Shown here one piece after another: positions 31,852 through 40,987 of a stretch of DNA of 64,000 bases. The stretch spans positions 143,988-207,987 of the forward strand of contig NZ_JAJHNP010000016.1 in NCBI RefSeq assembly GCF_020819595.1, written 5' to 3'. A program made the position numbers and the translations under genes. Position 1 is the first letter of the stretch. The number at the start of each line of letters is the position of its first letter. The notes beneath the pieces are model-generated. The model saw only the letters and a list, made by a program, of their open reading frames with translations. It had not been told where the DNA came from and did not search any database. This DNA comes from Streptomyces barringtoniae. Its GTDB lineage: Bacteria > Actinomycetota > Actinomycetes > Streptomycetales > Streptomycetaceae.

Positions 31852-33273
31852 CTACTTGCGTGTCACCCGCACCCGGTAGTTCCCGTTCACGTCCCTGCTG
31901 ACCACCTGGACGGTGATGCCGTGGCCGGGGTCCTTGAAGGTCTCGCCGGAGGAGAAGGGGGCGTCGGAGAGTTCTGCGTGGACGTTGGGGCTGCGGGTGC
32001 AGCCGCCGCTGCCGCGGTGGCTGTCGTAGACCGTGACCGGTCCGCGTCCGGTGTCGATCGCGCCGTCCACCTTGTAGATCAGCACCCCGGGCCGGCAGAC
32101 CACCTCGTCGTTGCCGCCCTGCTCGCGGACCTCCAGCGCGTACGAACTCCGCGCGTCGACGGGGACGAGGACCAGCTTCCCGCCGCCCCGCTTGTACAGC
32201 GGTGTCAGGTCGTACTCGAAGCTGCCCCGCGTCGCCGCGCAGCCCACCTGGGAGCCGTCCAGCCAGCCCAGCTTCCACTTGTGCCAGCCGAGCAGATCGT
32301 TGTTGGCCCCCCAGTCCTCGCTCATGATGTCCCAGTGCCCGACCGCGCCCCCGCCGTCCTGTGTGTACAGGTCGGGCAGGCCGAAGGTGTGGCCGTTCTC
32401 GTGCGGGAGGACCCGGTAGCCGGTGTGGGAGAGGGAGCCGGAGCCGTCGTCCTGCCGGGAGTAGATGAAGGACGCGTTGGAGATGGGGATGCCGTCGGCG
32501 ACCGGGGCGTCGCCGTTGCCGGCGAAGGTCACGGACAGGACCGTGTCCAGGGCGGTGGGGCCGGCGTTGGGGGTGACCAGGACGTTGAGGATGTCGTACG
32601 AGCGGAAGTCCACGACCGGATCGGCGGCGGCCACGATGTCCCGCACCAGCTGCCGGTATCCGGGGTCGAAGGGAGCGCCGCGCTCTATGCCGTACCCCTT
32701 GAAGGGCTTGGGCATCCGCAGCCAGGTGGTGATCGGAGTCTCCGGCCGGTAGTCGAGGCGGCCGTACGACGCGGTGCGGAACCAGTTCTGGGTCTGCGGG
32801 AAGAACTCGTGGAAGCGGTCCATGGCGCTGCCCTGCCCGGGGGCGTCGGAGAAGTCGACCATCAGGGTCAGGGCGTGGAGCGTGCCCGTGGAGTGGGCGT
32901 AGCCGTGCGGGGTGGGTATGCCCTCGGTCATCTGGACCTCGACGCTTCCCTGGACCGCACAGGGCGCGAGGGCGGAGCGGGCCGTTCCGATGGGCCCGGC
33001 GGTGGTGGGCGCCGTCAGGTGGCCGGTCCCGGCCGAGGTGCCGACCGCCAGGGTCAGTGCGGTCACCGAGGCGAGAGCGGCCGCCCGGCGCGGGCGTATG
33101 CGACGGCGTATGCGCGACGGCGACCGGCCTGCGCGGGCGGAGCGCCCCCGCACTGCTCCGGTGGACGGGCGCCCGTGCGGAAGTGCTCGGGTGGCGGGGC
33201 GTTCCCGGGGAGGTGCTCCGCCGGCGGGGCTTTCTTGGGGAAGGGGTATGCGGCGGGGCGGCTGCGGCTGCAT
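31852..33273 (-). CDS. Secreted M6-family metalloprotease (immune inhibitor A type)
   Basis: 473 residues. ATG 33273 is preferred because GAAGGG lies 7 nt upstream; an open frame extends to 33330. A long Arg/Pro-rich head leads to a signal segment (RRAAALASVTALTLAVGTSA). The catalytic block is HENGHTFGLPDLY (His291, Glu292, His295), the M6 variant of HExxH. A following GHWDIMSEDWGAN fits the Met-turn. It needs zinc, acts outside the cell and probably carries a prodomain. Regulation unknown. Confidence 0.88.
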   Translation of the reverse strand: MQPQPPRRIPLPQESPAGGAPPRERPATRALPHGRPSTGAVRGRSARAGRSPSRIRRRIRPRRAAALASVTALTLAVGTSAGTGHLTAPTTAGPIGTARSALAPCAVQGSVEVQMTEGIPTPHGYAHSTGTLHALTLMVDFSDAPGQGSAMDRFHEFFPQTQNWFRTASYGRLDYRPETPITTWLRMPKPFKGYGIERGAPFDPGYRQLVRDIVAAADPVVDFRSYDILNVLVTPNAGPTALDTVLSVTFAGNGDAPVADGIPISNASFIYSRQDDGSGSLSHTGYRVLPHENGHTFGLPDLYTQDGGGAVGHWDIMSEDWGANNDLLGWHKWKLGWLDGSQVGCAATRGSFEYDLTPLYKRGGGKLVLVPVDARSSYALEVREQGGNDEVVCRPGVLIYKVDGAIDTGRGPVTVYDSHRGSGGCTRSPNVHAELSDAPFSSGETFKDPGHGITVQVVSRDVNGNYRVRVTRK

Positions 33274-33625
33274 GCATGGACCCTTCGCTCCACGGCAGCC
33301 GCCAGTTTCCGGCTGCACCCTTGCGCCCACCCTGTGTCGGTGGGGTGCGGGGCGCGCGCTGGAGGAGACCGATCGTGGGAATGCCGGTCCGCACGAGGGT
33401 GAATCCCGGCCCGAGATGAGTGTGTCTCAGGTCACAGAGGTTCTTTTCGTGGGCGGGAAATAACCGGGGAACCTCTCCCCGTTTAGTCCTGTGTCCGAGC
33501 GAAACGGGGACTGCTTCCCCGGATCGCCCCCATCGATTCCGAGCCTCGATCCCGGGCCTCGCTTCCGAACCCCGTCCGGACCGCGCGTCCGGAACCGCGT
33601 CCACATCGCATCAGAGGAGTCCACC
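33274..33625. other. Gene-free divergent region with inverted repeats
   Basis: Lies between the M6 protease (minus) and the TetR gene (plus). It holds the inverted repeats at 33465-33510 described separately; otherwise no gene or RNA is seen. Confidence 0.5.
33465..33510. promoter_or_regulatory. Probable operator of the TetR regulator
   Basis: CGGGGA/TCCCCG (33465-33470, 33476-33481) overlaps TCCCCGTTT/AAACGGGGA (33476-33484, 33502-33510). Placed 116 bp before the TetR start; binding is inferred. Confidence 0.4.
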
Positions 33626-34273
33626 GTGCCGACCGCGACCACCCCCGTACTGCGCAAGGTGCCCCGGCCCCGCGCCGACGCCGTGCGCAACCGGGAGCGG
33701 ATCGTCACCGCCGCCCGGGAGATGTTCGTCGAGCACGGCCCGGACGTGCCGCTCGACGAGATCGCCCGCCGGGCCGGTGTCGGCAACGCCACGGTGTACC
33801 GCAACTTCCCCGACCGCGAGGCCCTCGTCCGCGAGGTCGTCTGCTCCGTCATGGACCGGACGGCCGAGGCGGCCGAGGTGGCCCTCGCCGAGACCGGGGA
33901 CGCCTTCGCCGCGCTGGAGCACTTCGTGCACGTCGCCGCCGACGAGCGGATCAGTGCGCTGTGCCCGATGATCTCCAGCACCTTCGACCAGTACCACCCC
34001 GACCTGGAGGCCTCCCGTGAGCGGGTCGAGCAGCTCGTCGAGGAGGTCATGGGCCGGGCCAAGGCGGCCGGGCAGCTGCGGCCCGACGTCGGCGTCGGCG
34101 ACCTGTTGATCGTCGTGGCCCAGCTGAGCCGGCCCCCGGCCGGCACGGACTGCCTGCGCGGCGACCGTTTTGTCCACCGCCACCTTCAGTTGTTCCTCGA
34201 CGGCCTGCGGGCGCCCGCCCGCTCCCCCCTGCCGGGCACGGCCGTGACCATCAAGGAGCTGCGCGAGTGCTGA
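33626..34273 (+). CDS. TetR-family regulator of the MFS exporter
   Basis: 215 residues from GTG 33626 (GAGGAG upstream). The helix-turn-helix lies at about 20-65 (RERIVTAAREMFVEHG, LDEIARRAGVGNATVYRNF), followed by an all-helical ligand domain. The next plus-strand gene is a DHA2 drug exporter 225 bp downstream, so it is likely to repress that gene and itself. The C-terminus lies in a 33-bp repeat array. Confidence 0.9.
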   Translation: MPTATTPVLRKVPRPRADAVRNRERIVTAAREMFVEHGPDVPLDEIARRAGVGNATVYRNFPDREALVREVVCSVMDRTAEAAEVALAETGDAFAALEHFVHVAADERISALCPMISSTFDQYHPDLEASRERVEQLVEEVMGRAKAAGQLRPDVGVGDLLIVVAQLSRPPAGTDCLRGDRFVHRHLQLFLDGLRAPARSPLPGTAVTIKELREC

Positions 34274-34370
34274 CCGATCACCTGCGCGAGTCCCTGGCCC
34301 ATCAGACCGATGACCTGCGCGAGTCCCTGACCGATCAGACCGATCACTTGCGCGAGTCCTTGACCGATTA
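34259..34370 (+). repeat. 33-bp tandem repeats at the end of the TetR gene
   Basis: Units start at 34282, 34315 and 34348 (33-bp period, few mismatches), plus a shortened unit at 34259 inside the TetR gene. The common core is CTGCGCGAGTCCCTGACCGA. The period is a multiple of 3, but the shortened first unit shifts the frame and the TetR stop falls in it. Confidence 0.8.
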
Positions 34371-34497
34371 GTTCGGCTGCCGATCCCGGTCCATCCCTGC
34401 GGCTGCGTACGGCACGGCCGATTTATTGCACTCTTCCATCACTTTTCCTGTCACTTCCCGTCACTTTCCGTCACGAAGTCCCGAAGTGGGTACCTCC

Positions 34498-36054
34498 ATG
34501 TCCGAAACAGCCCGCAAGGCTCCCGGCGCCACCGCGCCGACCGGCGCCGCCGCACGCGCCGGCGACGCCAACCGCTGGAAGGCGCTCGTGTTCATCGCGC
34601 TCGCCCAGCTGATGGTCGTCCTCGACGCCACCATCGTGAACATCGCCCTCCCCTCCGCCCAGAGCGACCTCGGCATATCCGACGGCAACCGGCAGTGGGT
34701 CGTCACGGCCTACGCACTCGCCTTCGGCGGTCTGCTGCTCTTCGGCGGCCGGATCGCCGACCTGTGGGGCCGCAAGCGCGCCTTCGTCACCGGTCTGGCC
34801 GGTTTCGCCGCCGCCTCCGCGCTCGGTGGTGCCGCCACCTCCGGGGCGATGATGTTCGGTGCCCGCGCCCTCCAGGGTGTCTTCGGCGCCCTGCTCGCCC
34901 CGGCCGCGCTGTCGCTGCTCGCCGTGATGTTCACCGACGCCAGGGAACGCGCCAAGGCGTTCGGCATCTACGGCGCCATCGCGGGCGGCGGCGGTGCCGT
35001 CGGCCTGATCCTCGGCGGTTTCCTCACCGAGTACCTGAACTGGCGCTGGACCTTCTTCGTGAACATCCCGTTCGCCATCGTCGCCGCGGCCGGCGCCTAC
35101 TTCGTCATCCGTGAGCCCGAGGGCGGCCGTAACCGCAACCCGCTGGACATCCCGGGCGTCCTGCTGTCCACGCTCGGCCTGGTCGCGCTGGTGTACGGCT
35201 TCACGCGTGCCGAGTCCGACGGCTGGGGCGACGCGATCACCGTGTCCATGTTCATCGCGTCCGCGGTGCTGCTGCTCGCCTTCGTGGCGGTCGAGTCCCG
35301 GGTCAAGGCCCCGCTGCTGCCGCTGCGGGTGGTGACCGACCGCAACCGCGGCGGCATCTACCTCTCCCTCGGCCTCGCGATCATCGGCATGTTCGGCCTG
35401 TTCCTCTTCCTGACCTACTACCTCCAGGTCGTGAAGGGCTACTCGCCGGTCAAGACCGGCTTCGCGTTCCTGCCGATGATCGCGGGCATGATCACCGGTT
35501 CCACCCAGATCGGCGCCCGGCTGATGACGCGGATCCCGGCGCGGCGCCTGATGGGCCCCGGCTTCCTGGTCGCCGGCGTGGGCATGCTGCTGCTGACCCA
35601 GCTGGAGATCGGCTCCTCCTACCCCGCCCTGCTGCTGCCCGCGATGCTGCTCCTGGGTCTCGGCATGGGTACGGCGTTCATGCCGGCCATGTCCCTGGCC
35701 ACCATGGGCGTCGAGCCCCGGGACGCCGGTGTCGCCTCCGCGATGGTCAACACCTCGCAGCAGGTGGGCGGCGCGATCGGCACCGCCCTGCTGAACACGA
35801 TCGCCGCCTCCGCGACGACGTCGTACGTCAAGGACCACATCGCCGGTGCGACCGCCAAGCCGCAGCAGCAACTGGTCCAGCTGCAGGGCCTGGTGCACGG
35901 CTACACCGCGGCGATCTGGTTCGCCGTCGGCATCCTGGGCCTCGCCGCCCTGATCGCCTTCACCTTCGTCAACGCCGGCCGCCCGGGCACCACCGAGGTG
36001 ATCTCCGGCGAGGGCGTCGAGGACGAGGTGCCGGTGCCGGTGGTGGCCCACTGA
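34498..36054 (+). CDS. DHA2-type MFS multidrug exporter (14 TM)
   Basis: 518 residues from ATG 34498. About 14 hydrophobic segments; motif A-like GGRIADLWGRKRAF after the second helix and LDATIVNIALPSAQ in the first are marks of EmrB/QacA transporters. It should expel drugs or own metabolites using the proton gradient. The TetR gene upstream is the likely regulator. Length is normal. Confidence 0.92.
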   Translation: MSETARKAPGATAPTGAAARAGDANRWKALVFIALAQLMVVLDATIVNIALPSAQSDLGISDGNRQWVVTAYALAFGGLLLFGGRIADLWGRKRAFVTGLAGFAAASALGGAATSGAMMFGARALQGVFGALLAPAALSLLAVMFTDARERAKAFGIYGAIAGGGGAVGLILGGFLTEYLNWRWTFFVNIPFAIVAAAGAYFVIREPEGGRNRNPLDIPGVLLSTLGLVALVYGFTRAESDGWGDAITVSMFIASAVLLLAFVAVESRVKAPLLPLRVVTDRNRGGIYLSLGLAIIGMFGLFLFLTYYLQVVKGYSPVKTGFAFLPMIAGMITGSTQIGARLMTRIPARRLMGPGFLVAGVGMLLLTQLEIGSSYPALLLPAMLLLGLGMGTAFMPAMSLATMGVEPRDAGVASAMVNTSQQVGGAIGTALLNTIAASATTSYVKDHIAGATAKPQQQLVQLQGLVHGYTAAIWFAVGILGLAALIAFTFVNAGRPGTTEVISGEGVEDEVPVPVVAH

Positions 36055-36106
36055 CCGGCCGTACGGCACGTGGCCGTGCACTGATCCAGCGTGGCCGTGC
36101 GCTGAT

Positions 36107-36616
36107 CTAGCGGAGCCAGGGCAGGTCCGCACCCGCTTCCTCGGGCTGGAGGCCCTCGGCGACGATCTCCATGATCGCGCCGAGGGCCTTCTGCTGTTCG
36201 GGGCTGAGCCGCTCGAACAGGGCCTGCCGTACGGCCGCCACATGGCCGGGCGCGGCGCGCGCCAGCACCTCGGCGCCCTCGTCGGTGAGCACCGCGAACT
36301 GGCCCCGCTTGTCGGAGGCGCAGTTCTCGCGGCGCACCCAGCCGTTCTTCTCCAGCCGCGCGATCGCGTGCGACAGCCGGGAGCGGGTGATCTTCGCCTG
36401 CATCGCCAGCTCGGTCATCCGCAGCCTTCGGCGCGGGGCCTCGGCGAGGCCGACGAGCAGGCCGTAGTAGATGTGCGGCATGCCCGCGTCGCGCTGCAAC
36501 TGCCGGTCGAGGTGGTCCTCCAGCAGGGTGGTGGCGTGCAGATAGGCACGCCAGGTGCGCTGTTCCTCGTCGGTGAGCCAGCGGGGCCGTGCGGCGGAGT
36601 CGGATGCCGAGTTCAT
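36107..36616 (-). CDS. MarR-family regulator
   Basis: 169 residues from ATG 36616 (GTG 36625 is another option). The winged helix covers about 35-115 (RLRMTELAMQAKITRSRLSH, then CASDKRGQFAVLTDEG). It is divergent from the dioxygenase gene at 36724. The 107-bp gap holds two direct copies of a CTTGARAGTTRAA motif, so it probably controls both genes. Confidence 0.9.
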   Translation of the reverse strand: MNSASDSAARPRWLTDEEQRTWRAYLHATTLLEDHLDRQLQRDAGMPHIYYGLLVGLAEAPRRRLRMTELAMQAKITRSRLSHAIARLEKNGWVRRENCASDKRGQFAVLTDEGAEVLARAAPGHVAAVRQALFERLSPEQQKALGAIMEIVAEGLQPEEAGADLPWLR

Positions 36617-36640
36617 GTGTCCCACTGTACGAGGCAGCTC

Positions 36641-36695
36641 CTTGAAAGTTGAACAAGTCGGGCGTACGGTTGAGGGCAGAACTTGAGAGTTAAAG
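36641..36695. promoter_or_regulatory. Two direct copies of a probable MarR operator
   Basis: CTTGAAAGTTGAA (36641-36653) and CTTGAGAGTTAAA (36682-36694), 11 of 13 bases equal, 41 bp apart (about four helix turns), in the divergent gap. Confidence 0.55.
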
Positions 36696-36723
36696 CAAAC
36701 CTCGGTCCACGGGAGTCGCCGCC

Positions 36724-37515
36724 ATGTCCACCAGCAGCCCGGAGCGCATGCCCGCCCTGTACCTCAGCCACGGCGCCCCGCCGCTCGCCGACGACCCCGT
36801 CTGGCCCGGCCAGCTCGCCGCCTGGTCCGCGGACCTGCCCCGGCCGAAGGCGATCCTGATGGTCTCCGCCCACTGGGAGGAGGCCCCGCTCGCGCTGGGC
36901 GCGGTGGAGACCGTCCCGCTCGTCTACGACTTCTGGGGCTTCCCCGAGCACTACTACCGGGTGCAGTACGCCGCCCCCGGCGCGCCTGGGCTCGCCGAGT
37001 CCGTCCGCAAGCTGCTGCGCGCCCCCGGCACCCCCGTCCAGGACATCCCCGACCGCGGCCTCGACCACGGGGCCTACGTCCCCCTCGTGGAGATGTTCCC
37101 CGCTGCCGACATCCCCGTCCTGCAGATATCCATGCCCACGCTGGACCCGGTGCGCCTGATGGACATCGGCCGCAGGCTCGCGCCGCTGCGCGACGAGGGC
37201 GTGCTGATCGTCGGCTCCGGCTTCTTCACCCACAACCTCGCCGCCCTGCGGTACGCGGGGCACGGCGTGCCCAGCTGGTCCTCCGAGTTCGACGACTGGG
37301 GCCGCCGCGCCCTGGAGGCCCGGGACTGGGACGCCCTGCTGGACTTCCTGGACAAGGCCCCGGCCGGCCGCTACGCCCACCCGCGCACCGAACACTTCGC
37401 CCCGCTCTTCGTCACCATGGGTGCGGCGGAGGCCGGGGGTGAGCTGGACGCGCAGAAGTCGGTGATCGACGGGTTCTGGATGGGAATGGCGAAGCGGTCC
37501 GTGCAGTTCGGATGA
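36724..37515 (+). CDS. DODA-type extradiol ring-cleavage dioxygenase
   Basis: 263 residues from ATG 36724. It belongs to the class III LigB/DODA family: ALYLSHGAPP with the first His, SAHWEEAP, GLDHGAYVPLVEMFP and SGFFTHNL give the non-haem iron and catalytic His set. The family opens catechol rings or acts on 4,5-DOPA-like substrates; many bacterial members have unknown substrates. The MarR partner suggests control by a phenolic compound. Confidence 0.9.
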   Translation: MSTSSPERMPALYLSHGAPPLADDPVWPGQLAAWSADLPRPKAILMVSAHWEEAPLALGAVETVPLVYDFWGFPEHYYRVQYAAPGAPGLAESVRKLLRAPGTPVQDIPDRGLDHGAYVPLVEMFPAADIPVLQISMPTLDPVRLMDIGRRLAPLRDEGVLIVGSGFFTHNLAALRYAGHGVPSWSSEFDDWGRRALEARDWDALLDFLDKAPAGRYAHPRTEHFAPLFVTMGAAEAGGELDAQKSVIDGFWMGMAKRSVQFG

Positions 37516-37537
37516 GGATGAGTGAGGGCGCTGTGGA

Positions 37538-38056
37538 TCACAGCTCCTTCTCGTACCAGGCCACGTCCCAGTAGCGGCCGAACTTGCGGCCGACCTCGCG
37601 GTACGTGCCGACATGCCGGAAGCCGAAGCGGGCGTGCAGCCGCTCGGAGGCCTCGTTGGGCTGGGCGATCCCGGCGTAGGCGCGGTGCACGTCCTCGGCG
37701 CCCAGGGCCTTGAAGAGGGCGTCGTACAGGAGTGACCCGATCCCGCGACGCCCGGCGTCCGGGGCGACGTAGACCGAGACCTCCACGGACGTGACGTACG
37801 CGGGCTTCGGGCGGTAAGGGCTGGATGTGGCGTACCCCAGAATCTCCTGTGACTCCGCGTCCGTGGCAACCATCAGGCGGTGCGGGCCGTCTTCCGGGTG
37901 GGAGAGCAGCCAAGGGCGGCGCTCTTCCGGAGTGAAGATCGCGGTATCGAAAGTGATGGCCGTCTCGCGTACGTAGTGGTTGTAGATCGCCGTGAGGGCG
38001 TCGAGATCTCCCTCGGCTCCCGGCCTGACCTGCACCTCTGTACGTTCCGTCGGCAT
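37538..38056 (-). CDS. GNAT acetyltransferase, phosphinothricin acetyltransferase-like
   Basis: 172 residues from ATG 38056. It has VRPGAEGDLDALTAIYNHYV, ITFDTAIFTPEER, EVSVYVAPDAGRRGIGSLLY (acetyl-CoA loop) and a RFGFRHVGTYREVGRKFGRY end, like Pat/Bar and YwnH-type enzymes. It transfers acetyl to an amino group of a phosphinothricin- or methionine-sulfoximine-like compound. Real substrate unknown. Confidence 0.88.
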   Translation of the reverse strand: MPTERTEVQVRPGAEGDLDALTAIYNHYVRETAITFDTAIFTPEERRPWLLSHPEDGPHRLMVATDAESQEILGYATSSPYRPKPAYVTSVEVSVYVAPDAGRRGIGSLLYDALFKALGAEDVHRAYAGIAQPNEASERLHARFGFRHVGTYREVGRKFGRYWDVAWYEKEL

Positions 38057-38116
38057 CCGGCCTCCCCGCGTGGCGGACAGGGTACTGCATGATCAGAAAA
38101 ATTGGGGGACGGGTTG

Positions 38117-38142
38117 GGAATTCTGTCCGGATTCCAGTCGTT
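38117..38142 (+). promoter_or_regulatory. SigR-type promoter of hrdD
   Basis: GGAAT (38117-38121), 18 nt, GTT (38140-38142): the Streptomyces SigR consensus. It ends 107 bp before the hrdD start. hrdD is a known SigR target in S. coelicolor. Confidence 0.65.
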
Positions 38143-38248
38143 GTTTCCCACGGATGCAGGGCACTCGGAGAGAGTCGCCACAGACCCTCCCCCGATGCCG
38201 AGCGTTCAGCAGGACCACCCGCCAGCCCACCATCGCAAGGGAGCACGC

Positions 38249-39247
38249 ATGGCAACCCGTGCCGTCGCCCGTCGTCAGTCCGCCACAGGCGAGACGGTCG
38301 ACTCGGCAAGCAGTGTTCGCGCCCATGGCGGCGAGATCGCGGACCGCGACCTGGTCGGCATGTACCTCGATGAGATCGCGCGCACGCCGCTGCTCGACGC
38401 CGCCAAGGAGGTCGAGCTGTCCCAGACCATCGAGGCGGGTGTCTTCGCGCAGCAGATCCTCGACGGGGAGGAGGAGTCGGCCGCGGACGCCTCCCGCGAG
38501 GAGCTGGAGGCCCTGGTGGCCGCCGGTGAGCGGGCGAAGGACGTCTTCATCCGCTCCAACCTCCGCCTGGTCGTGGCGGTGGCCCGGCGCTACCCGCGCA
38601 GCGGTCTGCCCCTGCTCGACCTGATCCAGGAGGGCAACGCCGGCCTGGTGCGCGCGGTGGAGAAGTTCGACTACCGCAAGGGCTTCAAGTTCTCGACGTA
38701 CGCCACCTGGTGGATCCGTCAGGCCATCACCCGGTCCATCGCCGACCAGTCCCGCACCATCCGGCTCCCCGTCCACCTGGTGGAGGAGCTGGGCCGTATC
38801 CGCCGTGTGCAGCGGGAGTTCAACCGTGAGCACGGCCGTGACCCGGAGCCCGCGGAGATCGCCGCGGAGCTGGGCGCCAGCCCGGAGCGCGTCATCGACG
38901 TCCTCGACTGGGCCCGCGACCCGGTCTCGCTGAACATGTCGGTGGACGACGAGGGCGAGACCCAGTTCGGCGACCTGCTGGAGGACACGTCCGCGATCTC
39001 GCCCGAGCAGTCGGTGCTCACCCTGCTCCGCAGCGAGGAACTGGACGACCTGATCGGCCGCCTGGACCAGCGCACGGCCTCCATCATCAAGATGCGGTAC
39101 GGCATCGAGGACGGCCGCGAGCGCACCCTGACCGAGGTCGGCAAGGAGCACGGCCTGACCCGCGAACGCATCCGCCAGATCGAGAAGCACGCTCTGCTCG
39201 AACTGAAGAAGCTCGCCCGCCAGACGGGCTTCGACGCGGCGGCGTAA
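38249..39247 (+). CDS. hrdD: RNA polymerase principal-like sigma factor HrdD
   Basis: 332 residues from ATG 38249. Regions 1.2 to 4 are all present: ADRDLVGMYLDEIARTPLL, the core KFSTYATWWIRQAITRSIAD, LPVHLVEELGRIRRVQREF and the HTH TEVGKEHGLTRERIRQIEKH. The start MATRAVARR and length agree with HrdD of other Streptomyces rather than HrdA/HrdC or the longer HrdB. It is a non-essential group 2 factor with promoter choice close to HrdB. A SigR-type promoter lies upstream, linking it to thiol oxidation stress. Confidence 0.93.
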   Translation: MATRAVARRQSATGETVDSASSVRAHGGEIADRDLVGMYLDEIARTPLLDAAKEVELSQTIEAGVFAQQILDGEEESAADASREELEALVAAGERAKDVFIRSNLRLVVAVARRYPRSGLPLLDLIQEGNAGLVRAVEKFDYRKGFKFSTYATWWIRQAITRSIADQSRTIRLPVHLVEELGRIRRVQREFNREHGRDPEPAEIAAELGASPERVIDVLDWARDPVSLNMSVDDEGETQFGDLLEDTSAISPEQSVLTLLRSEELDDLIGRLDQRTASIIKMRYGIEDGRERTLTEVGKEHGLTRERIRQIEKHALLELKKLARQTGFDAAA

Positions 39248-39755
39248 GGACGTTGCGGCGCGCCGGTGTCGGTGCGGGCTCCTGCCCGTGCCGTGCCGGC
39301 GCTGTGAGGGGGTGCCAGTGGGGTGAGGCGGGGCGCGGCGGTCGGCAACCTGTGGTGCCTGTGGGCGTACGGTGCCTGAGGGAGCGCACGCCGGTGGCGG
39401 AAGGCGGCGCAAACATGGCGCGGTCCCATCGCTTCAACTCCCGGGCCCGCGGGAACAACCCTTCCGGGCCCCACAGCAGCCAGGCCTCGTAACCGCACTC
39501 CCCACGCACCGCGCAGACGGGCCGACCCCACGCGCCCACCCGTACGACCCGAGCCACACAGCCAGGTCCCGACGCACATCCCCCCCGGCGCCGGGACCTT
39601 CCCAGCCGGGCTTCGGCACCCATCCCCCCCGGGCGCCGGAGCCCGGCTTCATCTGTGTCCGGGTGCGCCCGCGTCCGTATGTGCCTGACCGCAAGTGAGT
39701 TGCGGGTCCCCCGGACCGGGCACATCAACCGGCCATCCCTGTCCGAACGTTGTCA
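39248..39755. other. Gene-free stretch
   Basis: Between hrdD (plus) and the MerR gene (minus), which converge. It is very G/C-rich. The open frames here lack codon bias and known motifs. No strong terminator hairpin was found. Confidence 0.5.
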
Positions 39756-40826
39756 TCAGGCCACCCACCGCGCGCGCAGCGCTGCGGCCGCCCAGTCGAT
39801 CACCGGGGTCACCGGCTCGGGGGCCGGCCAGCCGTTGACGAGGGCCAGCAGGCGGAGGTAGGTGTCCCTGCGAGGTTCGCGCGCGGCTTCTAGGCGTTGG
39901 ACCAGCCAAGCGTGCGGCTCGGCGAGGCCGGCGTGCCCGCAGGCGCGGGCGCACCGGGTGACGAGGGCCGCGACGACGGGGTCCGCTTCCGGTGCCTCGG
40001 GCCTGGTGCCGGAGGCCAGGGCGGGGTCCACGACATCCCGGGCGACAGCGACGACATCCGGCACGGGTGGCATGCCGACGCCACCCTCGGCCCCGCGCCG
40101 GTTTCCGGCCTGCTCCTGGACCAGGCGTCGTACGGCCGCACGGAACCCGTCGTCCAGCGACAGCTCGGCCAGCTCCCCCCACGCCGTCACCTGCTCCTCG
40201 GCGGGGTTGTCGGGCAACTCGGGGGTGAGAGAACGCCGAAGCCCGGCCTCGGCCGGGTGGGACGCGTCGGTGTGGGAGGGGCGGGGTGCCCCGGCCGGGG
40301 AGGGCTCGGGTGCTTCGGCCGGGGAGGGCCGGGGCGGTGCCTCGAAGACGGCGTCCAGGAAACCGTCGATCAGGCGTCGCCGTTCCGCTTCGGACAGGGT
40401 CGCCAACCGGTGCATGAGCTCCATCTCCTCGAAGGTCGGGTCACGCCTGGCCGCCACGGCGGACAGCACCGCCCGGCGCAGGCGCAGCACACTGATCTGC
40501 ACGTCCAGTGCGGCAGCCTGCTCCGCCGCGACCCGGCCGAGGGAGAGCGGCCGGTCCACGATCCGCCGGATCACATCCAGGCCGAGGCCGAGTTCGCGCA
40601 GCGTCCGTACGAGCGCCAGCCGGGCGACCGCCTCGGGTCCGTAGCGGCGGTAACCGGCCGGGGTACGGCTCGCCGGCACCACGAGACCCTGATCCGAATA
40701 GAAGCGGATCGTCTTGACCGACAGCGCGGTACGCCGGGCCAGTTCACCGATCGAGTACGAGGTGCCGGAGTGCGAGGTGCCGGAGTACGAGGTGTCGCCG
40801 TGCGAGTGAGAGGTGCCGCCGTGCAT
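39756..40826 (-). CDS. MerR-family regulator with an extended C-terminal domain
   Basis: 356 residues from ATG 40826 (GGAAGG upstream). A His/Ser/Thr/Tyr-rich repeated head (GTSHS, GTSYS units, residues 3-25) precedes the MerR helix-turn-helix (YSIGELARRTALSVKTIRFY, 24-95). Then come a helical linker, a Pro-rich stretch near 165-205 and an unassigned helical C-terminal domain. The head comes from short DNA repeats and may be a slippage product. Divergent from the TetR gene at 40988. Ligand unknown. Confidence 0.85.
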   Translation of the reverse strand: MHGGTSHSHGDTSYSGTSHSGTSYSIGELARRTALSVKTIRFYSDQGLVVPASRTPAGYRRYGPEAVARLALVRTLRELGLGLDVIRRIVDRPLSLGRVAAEQAAALDVQISVLRLRRAVLSAVAARRDPTFEEMELMHRLATLSEAERRRLIDGFLDAVFEAPPRPSPAEAPEPSPAGAPRPSHTDASHPAEAGLRRSLTPELPDNPAEEQVTAWGELAELSLDDGFRAAVRRLVQEQAGNRRGAEGGVGMPPVPDVVAVARDVVDPALASGTRPEAPEADPVVAALVTRCARACGHAGLAEPHAWLVQRLEAAREPRRDTYLRLLALVNGWPAPEPVTPVIDWAAAALRARWVA

Positions 40827-40987
40827 GAGCCCACCTTCCGGTCTCCCCCTGCGGGAGACTCAAGTCTGCACGGGTGGTGGGCCGGTGGGCGCGCTCGGAC
40901 ATCCTGGAACGACGGCCCACCCCGTACCTGAACCCCGGGGTGGACCGTCGGATGGCAGATTCTGCCACATGGGCATAGCCTGCCGAG

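Noticed and set aside
34259..34370. CRISPR-like array
   Set aside because: The 33-bp units follow each other directly without variable spacers, so it is a plain tandem repeat.
39248..39755. Short frames after hrdD
   Set aside because: No codon bias, no ribosome sites, no known motifs.
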